Source of the DNA: Atlantibacter hermannii
Lineage (GTDB): Bacteria; Pseudomonadota; Gammaproteobacteria; Enterobacterales; Enterobacteriaceae
Reading direction: 5' to 3'
Length of the DNA stretch: 64,000 bases
Assembly (NCBI GenBank): GCA_900635495.1
Contig: LR134136.1
Location: 930,001 to 994,000, forward strand
The position numbers were made by a program, and so were the translations under genes. How positions within the stretch are numbered: the first letter of the stretch is position 1; the number at the start of each line of letters is the position of its first letter. This document shows positions 46,790 through 56,088 of the stretch, in pieces. A model generated the notes under the pieces. The model did no database searches. It saw nothing but the letters and a program-made list of their open reading frames with translations, and had not been told where the DNA came from.

Positions 46790-47686
46790 ATGAGTAAAAA
46801 GAATCTCTTATTGGCCACGCGGCTTGCAGATATCTTGCTACGTTTAAACCGTGGTGAGACGTTAACGCTTAGCGGTCTGGCGGAAGAATATGGCGTACAT
46901 CAGCGCACCATCCGCCGAGATATAGAGGAACGACTCGCCGTTGCTGGCATAGAAAAAGACTCAGAGCTAAATGGCTACACTCTGCGGCCTGAATATCTCG
47001 GCAAGTTTGATGCGTCAAGCATTAATACCTTTGCTAAAGTAGCTGGAGTCAAAGGGCTGTTTCCCGTGATGGACAGAAAAATCCTCCAGTCCATGTTTTG
47101 CCCGGTAACAGCACCGAATATTCTGGTTAGGGGCCATCACTATATTAAGAATGATCAACAAACCGAGAATTTCGTGCGTCTGCAGCGGGCGATTGATGAG
47201 CGCCGACGCGTATCATTTAGCTTTTATAAGTGCGCTGAGCAGAGAAGCTACACCGTAGAGCCTTATCAACTGATCAACCATAACGGAGTCTGGTATCTCG
47301 CCGCCAAGCATCAACAAAAAATTAAGAAATTTACGCTCGGTAAAATATCAGCCCTCAATTGCACCTTTGACCTCTTTGAACGCTCACCTTCGTTGCTTAA
47401 AGAGTTGGAAAACGAAGAAAGCGTGTGGAGCAATGAACAGAAATTTGAAGTGGTAATCAAAGTTGCCCCCGCCGTGGCTGAATATTTTCAGCGCCGTGAT
47501 CTTGTAGTCGGACAGGTTATCGAAAAAGAGCTTAACGATGGTGGATTAATTATCTCAAGTAATGTTTCGCATAAAAATGAGGTTTTGCCTGTGGTGCAAT
47601 ATTGGCTCCCTCATTTGAGAATTATTTCGCCTGAAAGTTTGCAGCAGGAAATGGAAACAGAGATGAAAAATTATCTGGGTATATAA
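46790..47686 (+). CDS. WYL-domain transcriptional regulator of the dynamin/HerA operon
   Basis: 298 residues. N-terminal winged helix (LAEEYGVHQRTIRRDIEERL near residues 24-43). WYL domain (RRVSFSFYKCAEQRSYTVEP, NHNGVWYLAAKHQQKIKKFTL) and a C-terminal WCX-like domain. The ATG at 46790 is chosen for GGAAG seven bases upstream; an in-frame ATG pair lies 24 nt before. WYL regulators of this build (BrxR/CapW type) often control defence operons. It is first in a co-directional operon with a 9-nt gap to the next gene, so autoregulation is likely. Confidence 0.88.
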   Translation: MSKKNLLLATRLADILLRLNRGETLTLSGLAEEYGVHQRTIRRDIEERLAVAGIEKDSELNGYTLRPEYLGKFDASSINTFAKVAGVKGLFPVMDRKILQSMFCPVTAPNILVRGHHYIKNDQQTENFVRLQRAIDERRRVSFSFYKCAEQRSYTVEPYQLINHNGVWYLAAKHQQKIKKFTLGKISALNCTFDLFERSPSLLKELENEESVWSNEQKFEVVIKVAPAVAEYFQRRDLVVGQVIEKELNDGGLIISSNVSHKNEVLPVVQYWLPHLRIISPESLQQEMETEMKNYLGI

Positions 47687-47695
47687 GGGAAGGAC

Positions 47696-48670
47696 ATGGC
47701 AGGAAAGAAAAATGGTAAACAAGAATTTGCTAGAAAAATACTAAAGGTGGCTGAACATTACAATGTGATTGTCGCGGCCACGATGAGTGCGGGAAAATCC
47801 TCCCTTATTAACGCGCTATTGGGTAATGAAGTTCTTTACTCAGCCAATGAAGCCGCAACTGCGACGTTGACGCGAATTACCCATAATCGAAATTTACGCA
47901 AGCGAATCGAAGGGGTGAGCTACACCCAACAGGGCGAATGCCATGAACGTAGTAAAAATCTGCAAAGTGCTACCCTCAGGCAGTGGAACGACAATCAGGA
48001 GGTGAAGTACATAGAGCTGGATTGCCGTATTGAGGGCCTGCGTAAAACGGCTAAGCCGCTGGTTATTTACGATACCCCAGGGCCGAACAACAGCCAAGAT
48101 GCCAGCCATAAAACTCTGCTAGAAGAGGCACTGACACTACCGGGGAAAAAACTGCTGGTCTACGTGCTCAATGCAACCCAACTGGCGACTCAAGACGACA
48201 AACAACTGCTACAGGAGATTAAAGATAGTCCGGCCTTGGCTTCAGGTAACCAGATTATTTTTATCCTTAATAAGGTAGATCAGCTTGATGACGAACGCGG
48301 CGAGACGATCGAGCTTTTCCTTGAAAAAACCCGGAGCTACCTGGAGCAAACGGGATATTCACGTCCAGTGATTATCCCAGCGATGGTGCAAACATCCTTA
48401 ATTGCAAAAAAAGTGCTCGGTAGACAAAACATTACCCGTAATCAAAAACACCGTCTGCAGGCTGAGCTTCAACGATTTAGGGAGAATAAATTTAACCTCA
48501 ATGAAGCGTCGCATGTACCTCTCGCTATTAAGCGTCAGGTTCGTGCTGAATTAAAAAGAAGTCAGCCTGTAAATGAGCAGTCTGACATTTTTGATAAAAC
48601 TGAGTTGACACAATTTATTGCCTACAGCGGTATTCGTACCCTGGAAATTTTTCTTTCACAGCATAATTAA
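47696..48670 (+). CDS. dynamin-like GTPase 1 (short)
   Basis: 324 residues, essentially only the GTPase domain. G1 ATMSAGKSS at about 28-36, G3 DTPGPNNSQDA near 125-135, G4 NKVD near 192-195. The N-terminus is basic and no transmembrane segment is visible. It shares the unusual DTPGPNNSQDA motif with the next protein, implying they evolved as a pair. Dynamin-like pairs occur in bacterial membrane-remodelling and anti-phage proteins, but the exact role here is unknown. Confidence 0.85.
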   Translation: MAGKKNGKQEFARKILKVAEHYNVIVAATMSAGKSSLINALLGNEVLYSANEAATATLTRITHNRNLRKRIEGVSYTQQGECHERSKNLQSATLRQWNDNQEVKYIELDCRIEGLRKTAKPLVIYDTPGPNNSQDASHKTLLEEALTLPGKKLLVYVLNATQLATQDDKQLLQEIKDSPALASGNQIIFILNKVDQLDDERGETIELFLEKTRSYLEQTGYSRPVIIPAMVQTSLIAKKVLGRQNITRNQKHRLQAELQRFRENKFNLNEASHVPLAIKRQVRAELKRSQPVNEQSDIFDKTELTQFIAYSGIRTLEIFLSQHN

Positions 48671-48684
48671 TTATTCGGAAAACT

Positions 48685-50942
48685 ATGAACAGTATTTATC
48701 TGGAACATAACCCCTTTACCGTTGAAACAATATTTCTGGTTAACGGTGTAGAGCCTGCGTCAGGCTGTAAACTCTCCAGTTATAAAGAAGCACGTTTGCA
48801 GCTTTGGGTAGAGTCATTGTTTGCCGAGTTGCAGGCACTGCTAAACGGCGAAACGCAGCTTGACGTGGAGTTCAAAGGCGTTGAATCCGACTTTATGGAT
48901 GTGCAGGATGCTGCTGCTGTAGCCCGTGATAACGGTATGGAAATCAATCTACGCTGGCAGCCAGTGCGGGCAACAGAAGATCGCCTGGACGAGATTAACG
49001 CGCTGATGGAGGAGGCTAAGCTCAACCCGCAGTTCAATGACTACATCGTTAACAACGAACAGGTGCGTAACGATTTTCATGAGGCGTTCAACAACGATTT
49101 TAACGTGTATGTGGTTGCGACCATGTCTTCGGGTAAATCCACGTTAATCAATGCCATGCTCGGACAGGATCTACTACCAGCGGCGAACGAAGCCACCACG
49201 GCGACTATTGCACAAATCATTGATGATAAAACGACGGGGAATAGTTTTGCCGCGCGCCGTTTTTCCAGCAGTGGCGAGGAAGAATCACGGCCCGAAATCA
49301 ATGCCGATACACTCAAAGAGTGGAACCAACTGCCAGATACCCAGGAAATTGAGCTACGCGGCAATATCGTGGCGATGCAGCCACGTGATCATGTTCGCCT
49401 GGTGCTAACTGACACACCGGGGCCAAACAACAGCCAGGATGCAGATCACGCGCTGAAAACGATGAGCTTCATCAAGGACTCCAGGCGTAACCCGCTGATC
49501 CTCTATGTGTTAAATGGCACTCAGTTAAGCACCGACGATGATAAACGATTACTGAGCCTGGTTTCGGAAACTATGCAAAAAGGCGGTAAGCAAAGTAAGG
49601 ACCGCTTTATTTTTGTGGTGAATAAGATGGATGCCTTTGACCCGGAAAAAGGCGAGTATGTCGGTGCCGCACTTGAGCGGGTTAAAGAATATCTTGAGAA
49701 TAATGGTATCAATAATCCGCAAATTTACCCTGTCTCTGCACAGTTGACTTACCTGTTGCGGAAACATCCTGATAGCCTGACTCGTAAAGAACGCGGAGAT
49801 TTAAACGGCATGACGGACCTGTTCCTTGAAGAGTCTACTATGAACTTCCCTGAATACATGCCGCTCACCTCGCGTGTGCGCCGGAGCCTTGAAGAACGTG
49901 GCCTTACCAACGTTCTCAAACGCAGCGGTCTGCCAGCCGTAGAGGTAATGATTGATGAATATATCGATAAATATAACGTTCCCACGCGTTTGAATCGTGC
50001 TTATGCCGCTCTGCGTCGTGCAATCGAGCTGGGGATGAAAGAAACTCAGCTTGCTGAACAGCTTAAGAAAGATGAGAAAGAGCTGATGATGATTAATGAT
50101 GAAATTAATCTTCTGCAAGAACGGCATAAAAAAGGGCTGGATACTGAAGCGTATAAAGAACAGATTCACCGTGAAGGGAAAGGGTTACCACCATTCGTTG
50201 CTGATAAATTCACTCATGAGGATAACAAGTTCCGAAGCCTAATAAAGGCATTGACTAATGACATTTCCCCTCTGGGCGAGGTGGATATAAACCGAGCAAA
50301 AATTGAATTAGAAAATGCCGAGCGGAAACTGACCTTTGCCAGTAATGATGTGATCGGTAATCTTGAAATCGCCTTCTCGGATGCCCAACAGCATATCAAA
50401 GATGAATTGCAAAAAGAGTATCTGAATTTTATCGCTGAGATATTCGATGGAGCCCGCACGCTGGCTTTGCCTATGCTGCAGGGACTCAAAGAGAGTATGC
50501 AGGATATGTCGCTTAACCTGAGTCTCAATGAGCGCAATGTTAAGACCAAAGAGGAACGCTATAACGGCCGCGAGGTCAGTGATTCCAGCTGGTATAACCC
50601 TTTCTCTTGGGGCGCACCCGTATCGTGTACGATTATCGCACCGTTGAATATGTCGATATGAATGAAACCTGGAAAGAGAAACGAACCATTATCGAAAGTG
50701 AGTTTAATGACTTCCGGGCGAGCGCGCTGAAAAAAGTGGAATCCGATAAAGACAAGCTGGTGGAAAGCTATCTAGCCTTTATTGAGCGTGAATTCAATGA
50801 AAAGTTTGACGCTTTAATCGGCACTATGCAAGAGCAGCTAAATAATAAAGCAGTTCGAGAGCAGACCATCGCAGAGGCGAGAGAGCAGCAGCGCTGGATT
50901 ATTGATTTCAAAGCGAAGCTTGATAACACGCTGGCCATTTAA
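48685..50942 (+). CDS. dynamin-like GTPase 2 (long, one-base frameshift)
   Basis: Restored length is 752 residues. N-terminal domain of about 120 residues of unknown type. GTPase domain with G1 VATMSSGKST near 144-153, G3 DTPGPNNSQDA near 242-252 and G4 NKMD near 313. A long helical, charged stalk-like region follows (about 430-750) with heptad-rich segments. The frame breaks at 50609-50612, where GGGG should be GGGGG: SWYNPFSW then joins GRTRIVYDYRTVEYVD. It starts 14 nt after GTPase 1 and ends 11 nt before the next gene. Confidence 0.85.
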
Positions 50943-50953
50943 TAAAGGGAATC

Positions 50954-51820
50954 ATGATGGACGATAAAGCCAAAAATCGGCAAACCCTGCGCCAGAATCT
51001 ACTGGAGCAGCTAACCCGTAATGAGCTGGAAGGCGATGAAATACGTCAGATTGTCGCTTCCAGTGTCGCTATTGCCGATTTTTTTGATGACTACCAGGTT
51101 AACGAGATCTTCGCTGCCATTGAGACAGATGAACTTGACTGGAACGCAGGTTATTTCGACCGCCAGCGCAAACTGGCGCAGCACAACTTCGCCGAGAAGC
51201 GGGTCAGCCATCTTATTGATGTCCGTGAGTATCTTATTCGTAATGGGATTGCTGGATTTGCAAAAGCCCCGCTTGCAAGGCGCACTGAGGAAGCGAAAAC
51301 AATGAATATGCAAGGTTACACACCTGGTGCAACATTAGCGAAAATGGTTGAACACGGCACTACCAGTCAGGCTCGTTCAGCGCTTATTAATGAACTTGAA
51401 GATAATCGACTTGATGATGCTGAAATCGAACGAGCTGTCGTATGGGCTCAGGCACGGGTCGCCGATTTGTTTGTCGATTATGAAGAAAATACGTTGGCTG
51501 GGAAGATGAATAACGATCCTGAACAATGGGATGAAAATTACTACTACCAGCAAACTTCCAATATCAATGTCAACTTTGCCAAAGTTCGTTTTGAACATTT
51601 GATTACAGTGCGCAATACGCTGCGCCAGCGTGGAGTGAAAGGCTTTGAGCGCATTATCATCAAGCCCAAAGCTCAACCACAACCCCAACAGGCGCAGACA
51701 ACTCCTCACCCGCGCCATGATTCCTCTTCTGCTCCCGCTCAGCCGGGCTTCTTGCGCGTTGCGCTGATGGCGGGTGGGGCGCTTGCGGTGCTGGCGGCGC
51801 TGGTGATTTCTTTACTCTAA
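50954..51820 (+). CDS. tail-anchored protein with internal duplication
   Basis: 288 residues, no known family recognised. Residues of about 12-105 and 138-232 are two copies of one roughly 95-residue unit. Parallel landmarks are DEIRQIVASS and DAEIERAVVW, IADFFDDYQVN and VADLFVDYEEN, LDWNAGYFDRQ and EQWDENYYYQQ, VSHLIDVREYLIRNGI and FEHLITVRNTLRQRGV. A Pro/Gln/Ser linker follows, and then one C-terminal hydrophobic helix (about 265-288) ending in SLL. It is a likely tail-anchored membrane partner of the dynamins or the ATPase. Confidence 0.8.
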   Translation: MMDDKAKNRQTLRQNLLEQLTRNELEGDEIRQIVASSVAIADFFDDYQVNEIFAAIETDELDWNAGYFDRQRKLAQHNFAEKRVSHLIDVREYLIRNGIAGFAKAPLARRTEEAKTMNMQGYTPGATLAKMVEHGTTSQARSALINELEDNRLDDAEIERAVVWAQARVADLFVDYEENTLAGKMNNDPEQWDENYYYQQTSNINVNFAKVRFEHLITVRNTLRQRGVKGFERIIIKPKAQPQPQQAQTTPHPRHDSSSAPAQPGFLRVALMAGGALAVLAALVISLL

Positions 51821-51830
51821 AGGTGGATTT

Positions 51831-54800
51831 ATGTCGCAAAAAATGATGACACCGTCACGCCTCAAAGAGCTTGAGCAGCGCACAGATGTGACTTTGCAAT
51901 CGGCAAGAGTGCTTATCAACCGCAGTTATCTGGCGGAGATGAAAAATTACCCTTTGCAGTCCGTTTCTACCCAGACAGGGCTGCCCGTCAACCGTGCCGG
52001 GGATATCCGTATATTCCGCATTGAGCGCATCGTGCAGGAAAACAAACAATCGGTGCTTGAAAGCACCACAGCTGCCTATACCGCGCTGGGAGCAGCCGGT
52101 TACGCCGTGTTTCTGTTCCTGAAGTCCGATGGACGCGAAACCAATTTGTACATTGGTACGCGTGGTATTCCGGGCAAAATGCTGGGGCATAATTCTGGCG
52201 AGCTGCTCAAAGAAACCTTTAAAGGGCATTTTTCCGGTAGTAGCCTGGTGCCGCTGGCGGCAGATGAAACGGACGAACTCCTTGAGGGGGCTCTGGCGCA
52301 GCAGGATGAGCCTTCGGCAACCATCACCGCCGTTACCGGTGTGCCGTCCTTGTCCACGGATAATCATGAACATTTCATGCAGGGGCTGGAACATTTTATC
52401 GACGCTGCGGAAAGCCGGGTTTATCAGGCTCTGATCCTCGCGGAGCCGGTTTCGCCACAAAATCTGGATGTGATTCGTACAGGTTATGAGCAGGTGGCGA
52501 CCCAGCTTTCCAGTCTGGCAAAAAGGCAGTACTCGTTTGGCGTTCAGGACAGTGAAAGCGTAGGTTTGAGCATCAGCGAGGGGTTAAGCCAGTCGCTGGG
52601 CGAAAGTCTGGGAATGACCGAAACTAAAGGCACCTCGGACACTACCAGTAAATCGACCAGTAAAAGTTGGGGAGAGTCGCAAACCATCAGCACATCCGAT
52701 GCTTTCACACGCACCTATGATGAATATCACCAAGCGCGTACTAAGGGTGATAGCATGGGGATAGCTCGCGGTATCGGCAACCTGCTGAAAAATGCGGTAC
52801 TACCAAGAAATATTTCTGGCAGCGTCAATAGCGGAGGATCGGAAAGTCTTTCTGAAAGCCATACCGACAATCTGTCGCAAGCCAGTAGCACAACGACAAG
52901 CAAAACCGATACTACTAGTCGCACCGACAGTCATTCGCTAAACAAAACCCAGGGCAGTAGCCAACAAATCTCGCTGGAAGTAAGCGACAAGACCATCGAA
53001 AAGATGCTGGAAAAAGTTGACCATCATCTGGAGCGCGTTAACGAAGCTCGTACCTACGGCGGCTGGCAAACCGCAGCCTACTTTATCGGTGACAGCGCCG
53101 CCTCGTCTGAATCCTTAGCGAGCATTTTCCTCGGGCTAATGCGCGGCAGTCGCTCCAGTACTGAAGACTTTGCTCTGACGACCTGGCAGTCTCAAAACAA
53201 AAGGGTGGTTCTCGATTGGCTAGCTACGCTTACGCACCCGCGTCTTACTCCAGCCTTCTCTGAAGGAATCAATATTGATTACCTGACACCCGCTACGCTG
53301 GTGTCAGGTAAAGAAATGGCGATTCAGCTTAGTCTGCCGCGCCGCTCAACCTCCACTGTGGCGGTACTTCAAACTCAGGCTTTCGGACGTAAAGTTCAGC
53401 GTCTTGACAGCAATGGGGAGAGAACGCGTGCCGATCGTGAAATCAGCCTCGGTTCTATACGCCACTTGTGGAATGATTTGCCGCAAACCATCAATCTGGA
53501 TGTCAACCAACTGGCGAGCCATCTATTTGTTACGGGCTCAACCGGGGCCGGGAAAAGCAATACCATTTATGAGCTTCTTTCCCAGCTAGGCCGTCATCAG
53601 GTGCCGTTTATGGTGATTGAACCGGCGAAAGGTGAGTACAAGCATATGTTTGGTCACCATAGCGACGTCCGGGTGCTAGGTAGCAATGTGAAGTACAGCG
53701 AGCTGCTGCGAATCAATCCCTTCCGTTTCCCGGATGAGACTCACGTTCTTGAACACATCGATCGGCTGGTGGAGATTTTCACCATGTGCTGGCCGATGTA
53801 TGCCGCAATGCCTGCCATCCTGAAAGAGGCCATTCTGCAAAGCTACAGCGAATGTGGTTGGGATATGGTCAGTTCTGTTAACCGTTTCACCCCGGCTTTG
53901 TTCCCGACGTTCAACGATCTGCTGGTGCAGTTGAAAGCCGTGATCGATGATTCTGCCTACTCCCAAGAGCTTAAAAGCAATTATACCGGCTCGTTGGTGA
54001 CGCGAGTGAAATCATTGACCAACGGACTAAATGGGCTGATTTTCTGCGGTGAAGAAATTGATAACGCAGAGCTGTTCGACAGTAACGTGATTGTCGATCT
54101 CAGCCGTATTGGTTCTCAGGAAACGAAATCCCTGATTATGGGGATCCTGGTCATCCGCCTGAGTGAACATCGTGCTGCGTTTTCAGGCATGAATCAGCCG
54201 CTAAAACACGTCACCGTGCTGGAAGAGGCACACAATATCCTCAAGCGCAGCACCTCCGGCGGTGGTGGAGAAGGGAATGACATTACGGGAAAATCGGTGG
54301 AGATGCTCTCCAACGCGATTGCCGAGATGCGTACGTGGGGAGAAGGATTTATCATTGCTGATCAGTCACCTTACGCCGTTGATATTTCAGCGATTCGTAA
54401 TACCAATACGAAAATTATTATGCGTCTACCGGACGAAGCCGACCGACGTATCGCGGGGAAATCCGCTGGATTAAACGACGATCAGCTTGATGAGCTTGCG
54501 CGTCTGCCAAAAGGAGTTGCGCTGGTTTACCAGAATGACTGGCTTGAGCCTGTGCTGTGCCGGATTAATAAGTTTGCCGGGAAAGAAGAGACCTACCGTT
54601 ATGTAGCCACCGCAGTGAGTTCGGGCAACGCCCAATTTTTTAACCAGCAACTGATTGCCTGGCTGATGGCTTCGCGCCTGCGACAGCCACAGACGATCTC
54701 GCTGGAAACTCTGGAGGTTGGGCTGGAAGGTAGCCCGCTGGCAACCGGGCAAAAAATTGTGCTGAAAACGCTATTTGAAGAGTTCCGCACAACTGGAGAA

Positions 54801-55085
54801 ATTAGCCTACAAAACGAACAACATTTTGCCCGCCTGGCAAAGCTGGTCGTTAACCTGCTGGATTGCAACTCCGCTATTGAACGATGTGTTCGTACTACGC
54901 CGGGCTTTGATGAACTGGCGCAGTCGTTCCGTCAGCTTATTGTTAAGCAAACCGGTGAATTGCCTGCGGGGCTTGAATTGGCGGTACAGCAGTGCTTCAT
55001 GCGTGAGCTGGCTGACAGAAATGATGAATACCTGAAGGTCTATGCCGCATGGCGTAAACACGTCACCCCGGAGACTGTAGCATGA
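51831..55085 (+). CDS. HerA/VirB4-type ATPase with Ser/Thr-rich region
   Basis: 1,084 residues. The N-terminal part (1-220) is of unknown fold. A Ser/Thr/Gly-rich, low-complexity stretch spans about 235-385 (for example SISEGLSQSLGESLGMTET and SESLSESHTDNLSQASSTT) around a more ordered insert. The C-terminal half is a HerA/FtsK-superfamily ATPase: Walker A GSTGAGKSN near 569-577, Walker B VTVLEEAHN near 794-802, and the DQSPYAVD...NTNTKIIMRLPD sensor region typical of DUF87/VirB4 proteins. It may pump DNA or protein. The last 4 nt overlap the nuclease start (ATGA). Confidence 0.85.
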   Translation: MSQKMMTPSRLKELEQRTDVTLQSARVLINRSYLAEMKNYPLQSVSTQTGLPVNRAGDIRIFRIERIVQENKQSVLESTTAAYTALGAAGYAVFLFLKSDGRETNLYIGTRGIPGKMLGHNSGELLKETFKGHFSGSSLVPLAADETDELLEGALAQQDEPSATITAVTGVPSLSTDNHEHFMQGLEHFIDAAESRVYQALILAEPVSPQNLDVIRTGYEQVATQLSSLAKRQYSFGVQDSESVGLSISEGLSQSLGESLGMTETKGTSDTTSKSTSKSWGESQTISTSDAFTRTYDEYHQARTKGDSMGIARGIGNLLKNAVLPRNISGSVNSGGSESLSESHTDNLSQASSTTTSKTDTTSRTDSHSLNKTQGSSQQISLEVSDKTIEKMLEKVDHHLERVNEARTYGGWQTAAYFIGDSAASSESLASIFLGLMRGSRSSTEDFALTTWQSQNKRVVLDWLATLTHPRLTPAFSEGINIDYLTPATLVSGKEMAIQLSLPRRSTSTVAVLQTQAFGRKVQRLDSNGERTRADREISLGSIRHLWNDLPQTINLDVNQLASHLFVTGSTGAGKSNTIYELLSQLGRHQVPFMVIEPAKGEYKHMFGHHSDVRVLGSNVKYSELLRINPFRFPDETHVLEHIDRLVEIFTMCWPMYAAMPAILKEAILQSYSECGWDMVSSVNRFTPALFPTFNDLLVQLKAVIDDSAYSQELKSNYTGSLVTRVKSLTNGLNGLIFCGEEIDNAELFDSNVIVDLSRIGSQETKSLIMGILVIRLSEHRAAFSGMNQPLKHVTVLEEAHNILKRSTSGGGGEGNDITGKSVEMLSNAIAEMRTWGEGFIIADQSPYAVDISAIRNTNTKIIMRLPDEADRRIAGKSAGLNDDQLDELARLPKGVALVYQNDWLEPVLCRINKFAGKEETYRYVATAVSSGNAQFFNQQLIAWLMASRLRQPQTISLETLEVGLEGSPLATGQKIVLKTLFEEFRTTGEISLQNEQHFARLAKLVVNLLDCNSAIERCVRTTPGFDELAQSFRQLIVKQTGELPAGLELAVQQCFMRELADRNDEYLKVYAAWRKHVTPETVA

Positions 55086-55681
55086 TTGAAATGACCATTT
55101 TAAAAGAGCTGGTGGCGGAATCGCTGGGGGAGCTGTTGGAAAGCGTGAAGGAGATACGCATTGAAGACATTAATATCGAAGAGCTCGACAAGCCTGTTGA
55201 TCTGGAACTGCCGCGTAATGAGTTGACTCCGCTTTCCGAAGAAACCAAAGAGGTCTTAAGCGAGGAAGGTTACTCTGATGAGGTGCTCGAAAGTATCAAC
55301 AGCGAAGAAGAGGCAGCGATTTATCGGGATGCAGGTCTGGAATGTCAGACTGTTAACGGTAATGACGCATTAATTAATACTGAAATCGACCTGGATCAAA
55401 CTGATGCGTTAGGTGATACCAACCTCGAACGTATGGGTAAAGGCAAGTCGCCATTGGATGTCAATGGTAAACCGATTGAGTTACATCACGTTGGGCAGAA
55501 GGCTGATTCCCCGCTGGCGGAGTTGACGCACGCGCAGCATATGGAAAATGGTAATAACACCATTCTGCACGATACGACAAAAGAGTCTGAAATCGATCGT
55601 GGCGCGTTTGCCAAAGAGCGTGAGGCGCACTGGAAAGCACGAGCCGAAGAGATTAAACAACGTCAGGAGGAGGCAGCATGA
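55082..55681 (+). CDS. LHH-family HNH nuclease (effector-like)
   Basis: 199 residues. The acidic N-terminal half (about 1-105) includes a segment common in front of toxin domains (LSEEGYSDEVLESINSEEEA). The C-terminal half is an LHH nuclease domain of the HNH/ENDO VII superfamily, with NGKPIELHHVGQKADSPLAE near 125-145 and the later HMENGNNTILHD and ESEIDRGAFAKEREAHWKAR segments. LHH domains are usually C-terminal toxins of polymorphic secretion systems. Here it is a stand-alone protein with no signal peptide, coupled by ATGA overlaps to both neighbours. Confidence 0.85.
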   Translation: MIEMTILKELVAESLGELLESVKEIRIEDINIEELDKPVDLELPRNELTPLSEETKEVLSEEGYSDEVLESINSEEEAAIYRDAGLECQTVNGNDALINTEIDLDQTDALGDTNLERMGKGKSPLDVNGKPIELHHVGQKADSPLAELTHAQHMENGNNTILHDTTKESEIDRGAFAKEREAHWKARAEEIKQRQEEAA

Positions 55682-56088
55682 AGAAGTTAGCGCAACAGGT
55701 TGCGGCACAAGGTGCCGATATACGCCCTGCCAAAGAGAATGAAATTACTACTGCGGAAAAGGTGTTACGGATGCAATTTTCCCCAGAGTATAAAGCCTAT
55801 TTATCTGAGTTCGGTTTGATTGCCTTTGGGGCGACTGAGATTAACGGTCTTGGGGTTCCTGCGACGTCACATCTGAATATTCTGAGCGCGATAGAGCCGC
55901 TTCGTGAGGGTAAAGACTATCCGCCGCAGGCTGTACCGCTTTGTGATATTGGTGATGGCTACTATTACCTTTATGATAATCGGCAGCACAAAATTCTCAC
56001 CTGGTCGATGATTAACGGAGTAGTAGAAACTAGTGAGGAGAAACTGGAAGCCTTTCTGCTGCGTATCATCTTTGACGTTGAGTCATAA
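55678..56088 (+). CDS. SMI1/KNR4 (SUKH) immunity-like protein
   Basis: 136 residues. SUKH-superfamily pattern: ITTAEKVLRMQFSPEYKAYLSEFG near the N-terminus (quoted in part), then FGATEINGLGVP and CDIGDGYYYLYDN. SUKH proteins are the standard immunity partners of nuclease toxins, including LHH and HNH types. It overlaps the nuclease stop by 4 nt, ensuring co-production. Last gene of the operon. Confidence 0.87.
   Translation: MKKLAQQVAAQGADIRPAKENEITTAEKVLRMQFSPEYKAYLSEFGLIAFGATEINGLGVPATSHLNILSAIEPLREGKDYPPQAVPLCDIGDGYYYLYDNRQHKILTWSMINGVVETSEEKLEAFLLRIIFDVES

Noticed and set aside
55082..56088. Contact-dependent inhibition or type VI toxin orphan
   Set aside because: No CdiA/CdiB, Rhs, VgrG or PAAR sequence nearby, and the gene is translationally coupled to the ATPase, so a stand-alone orphan tip is less likely.
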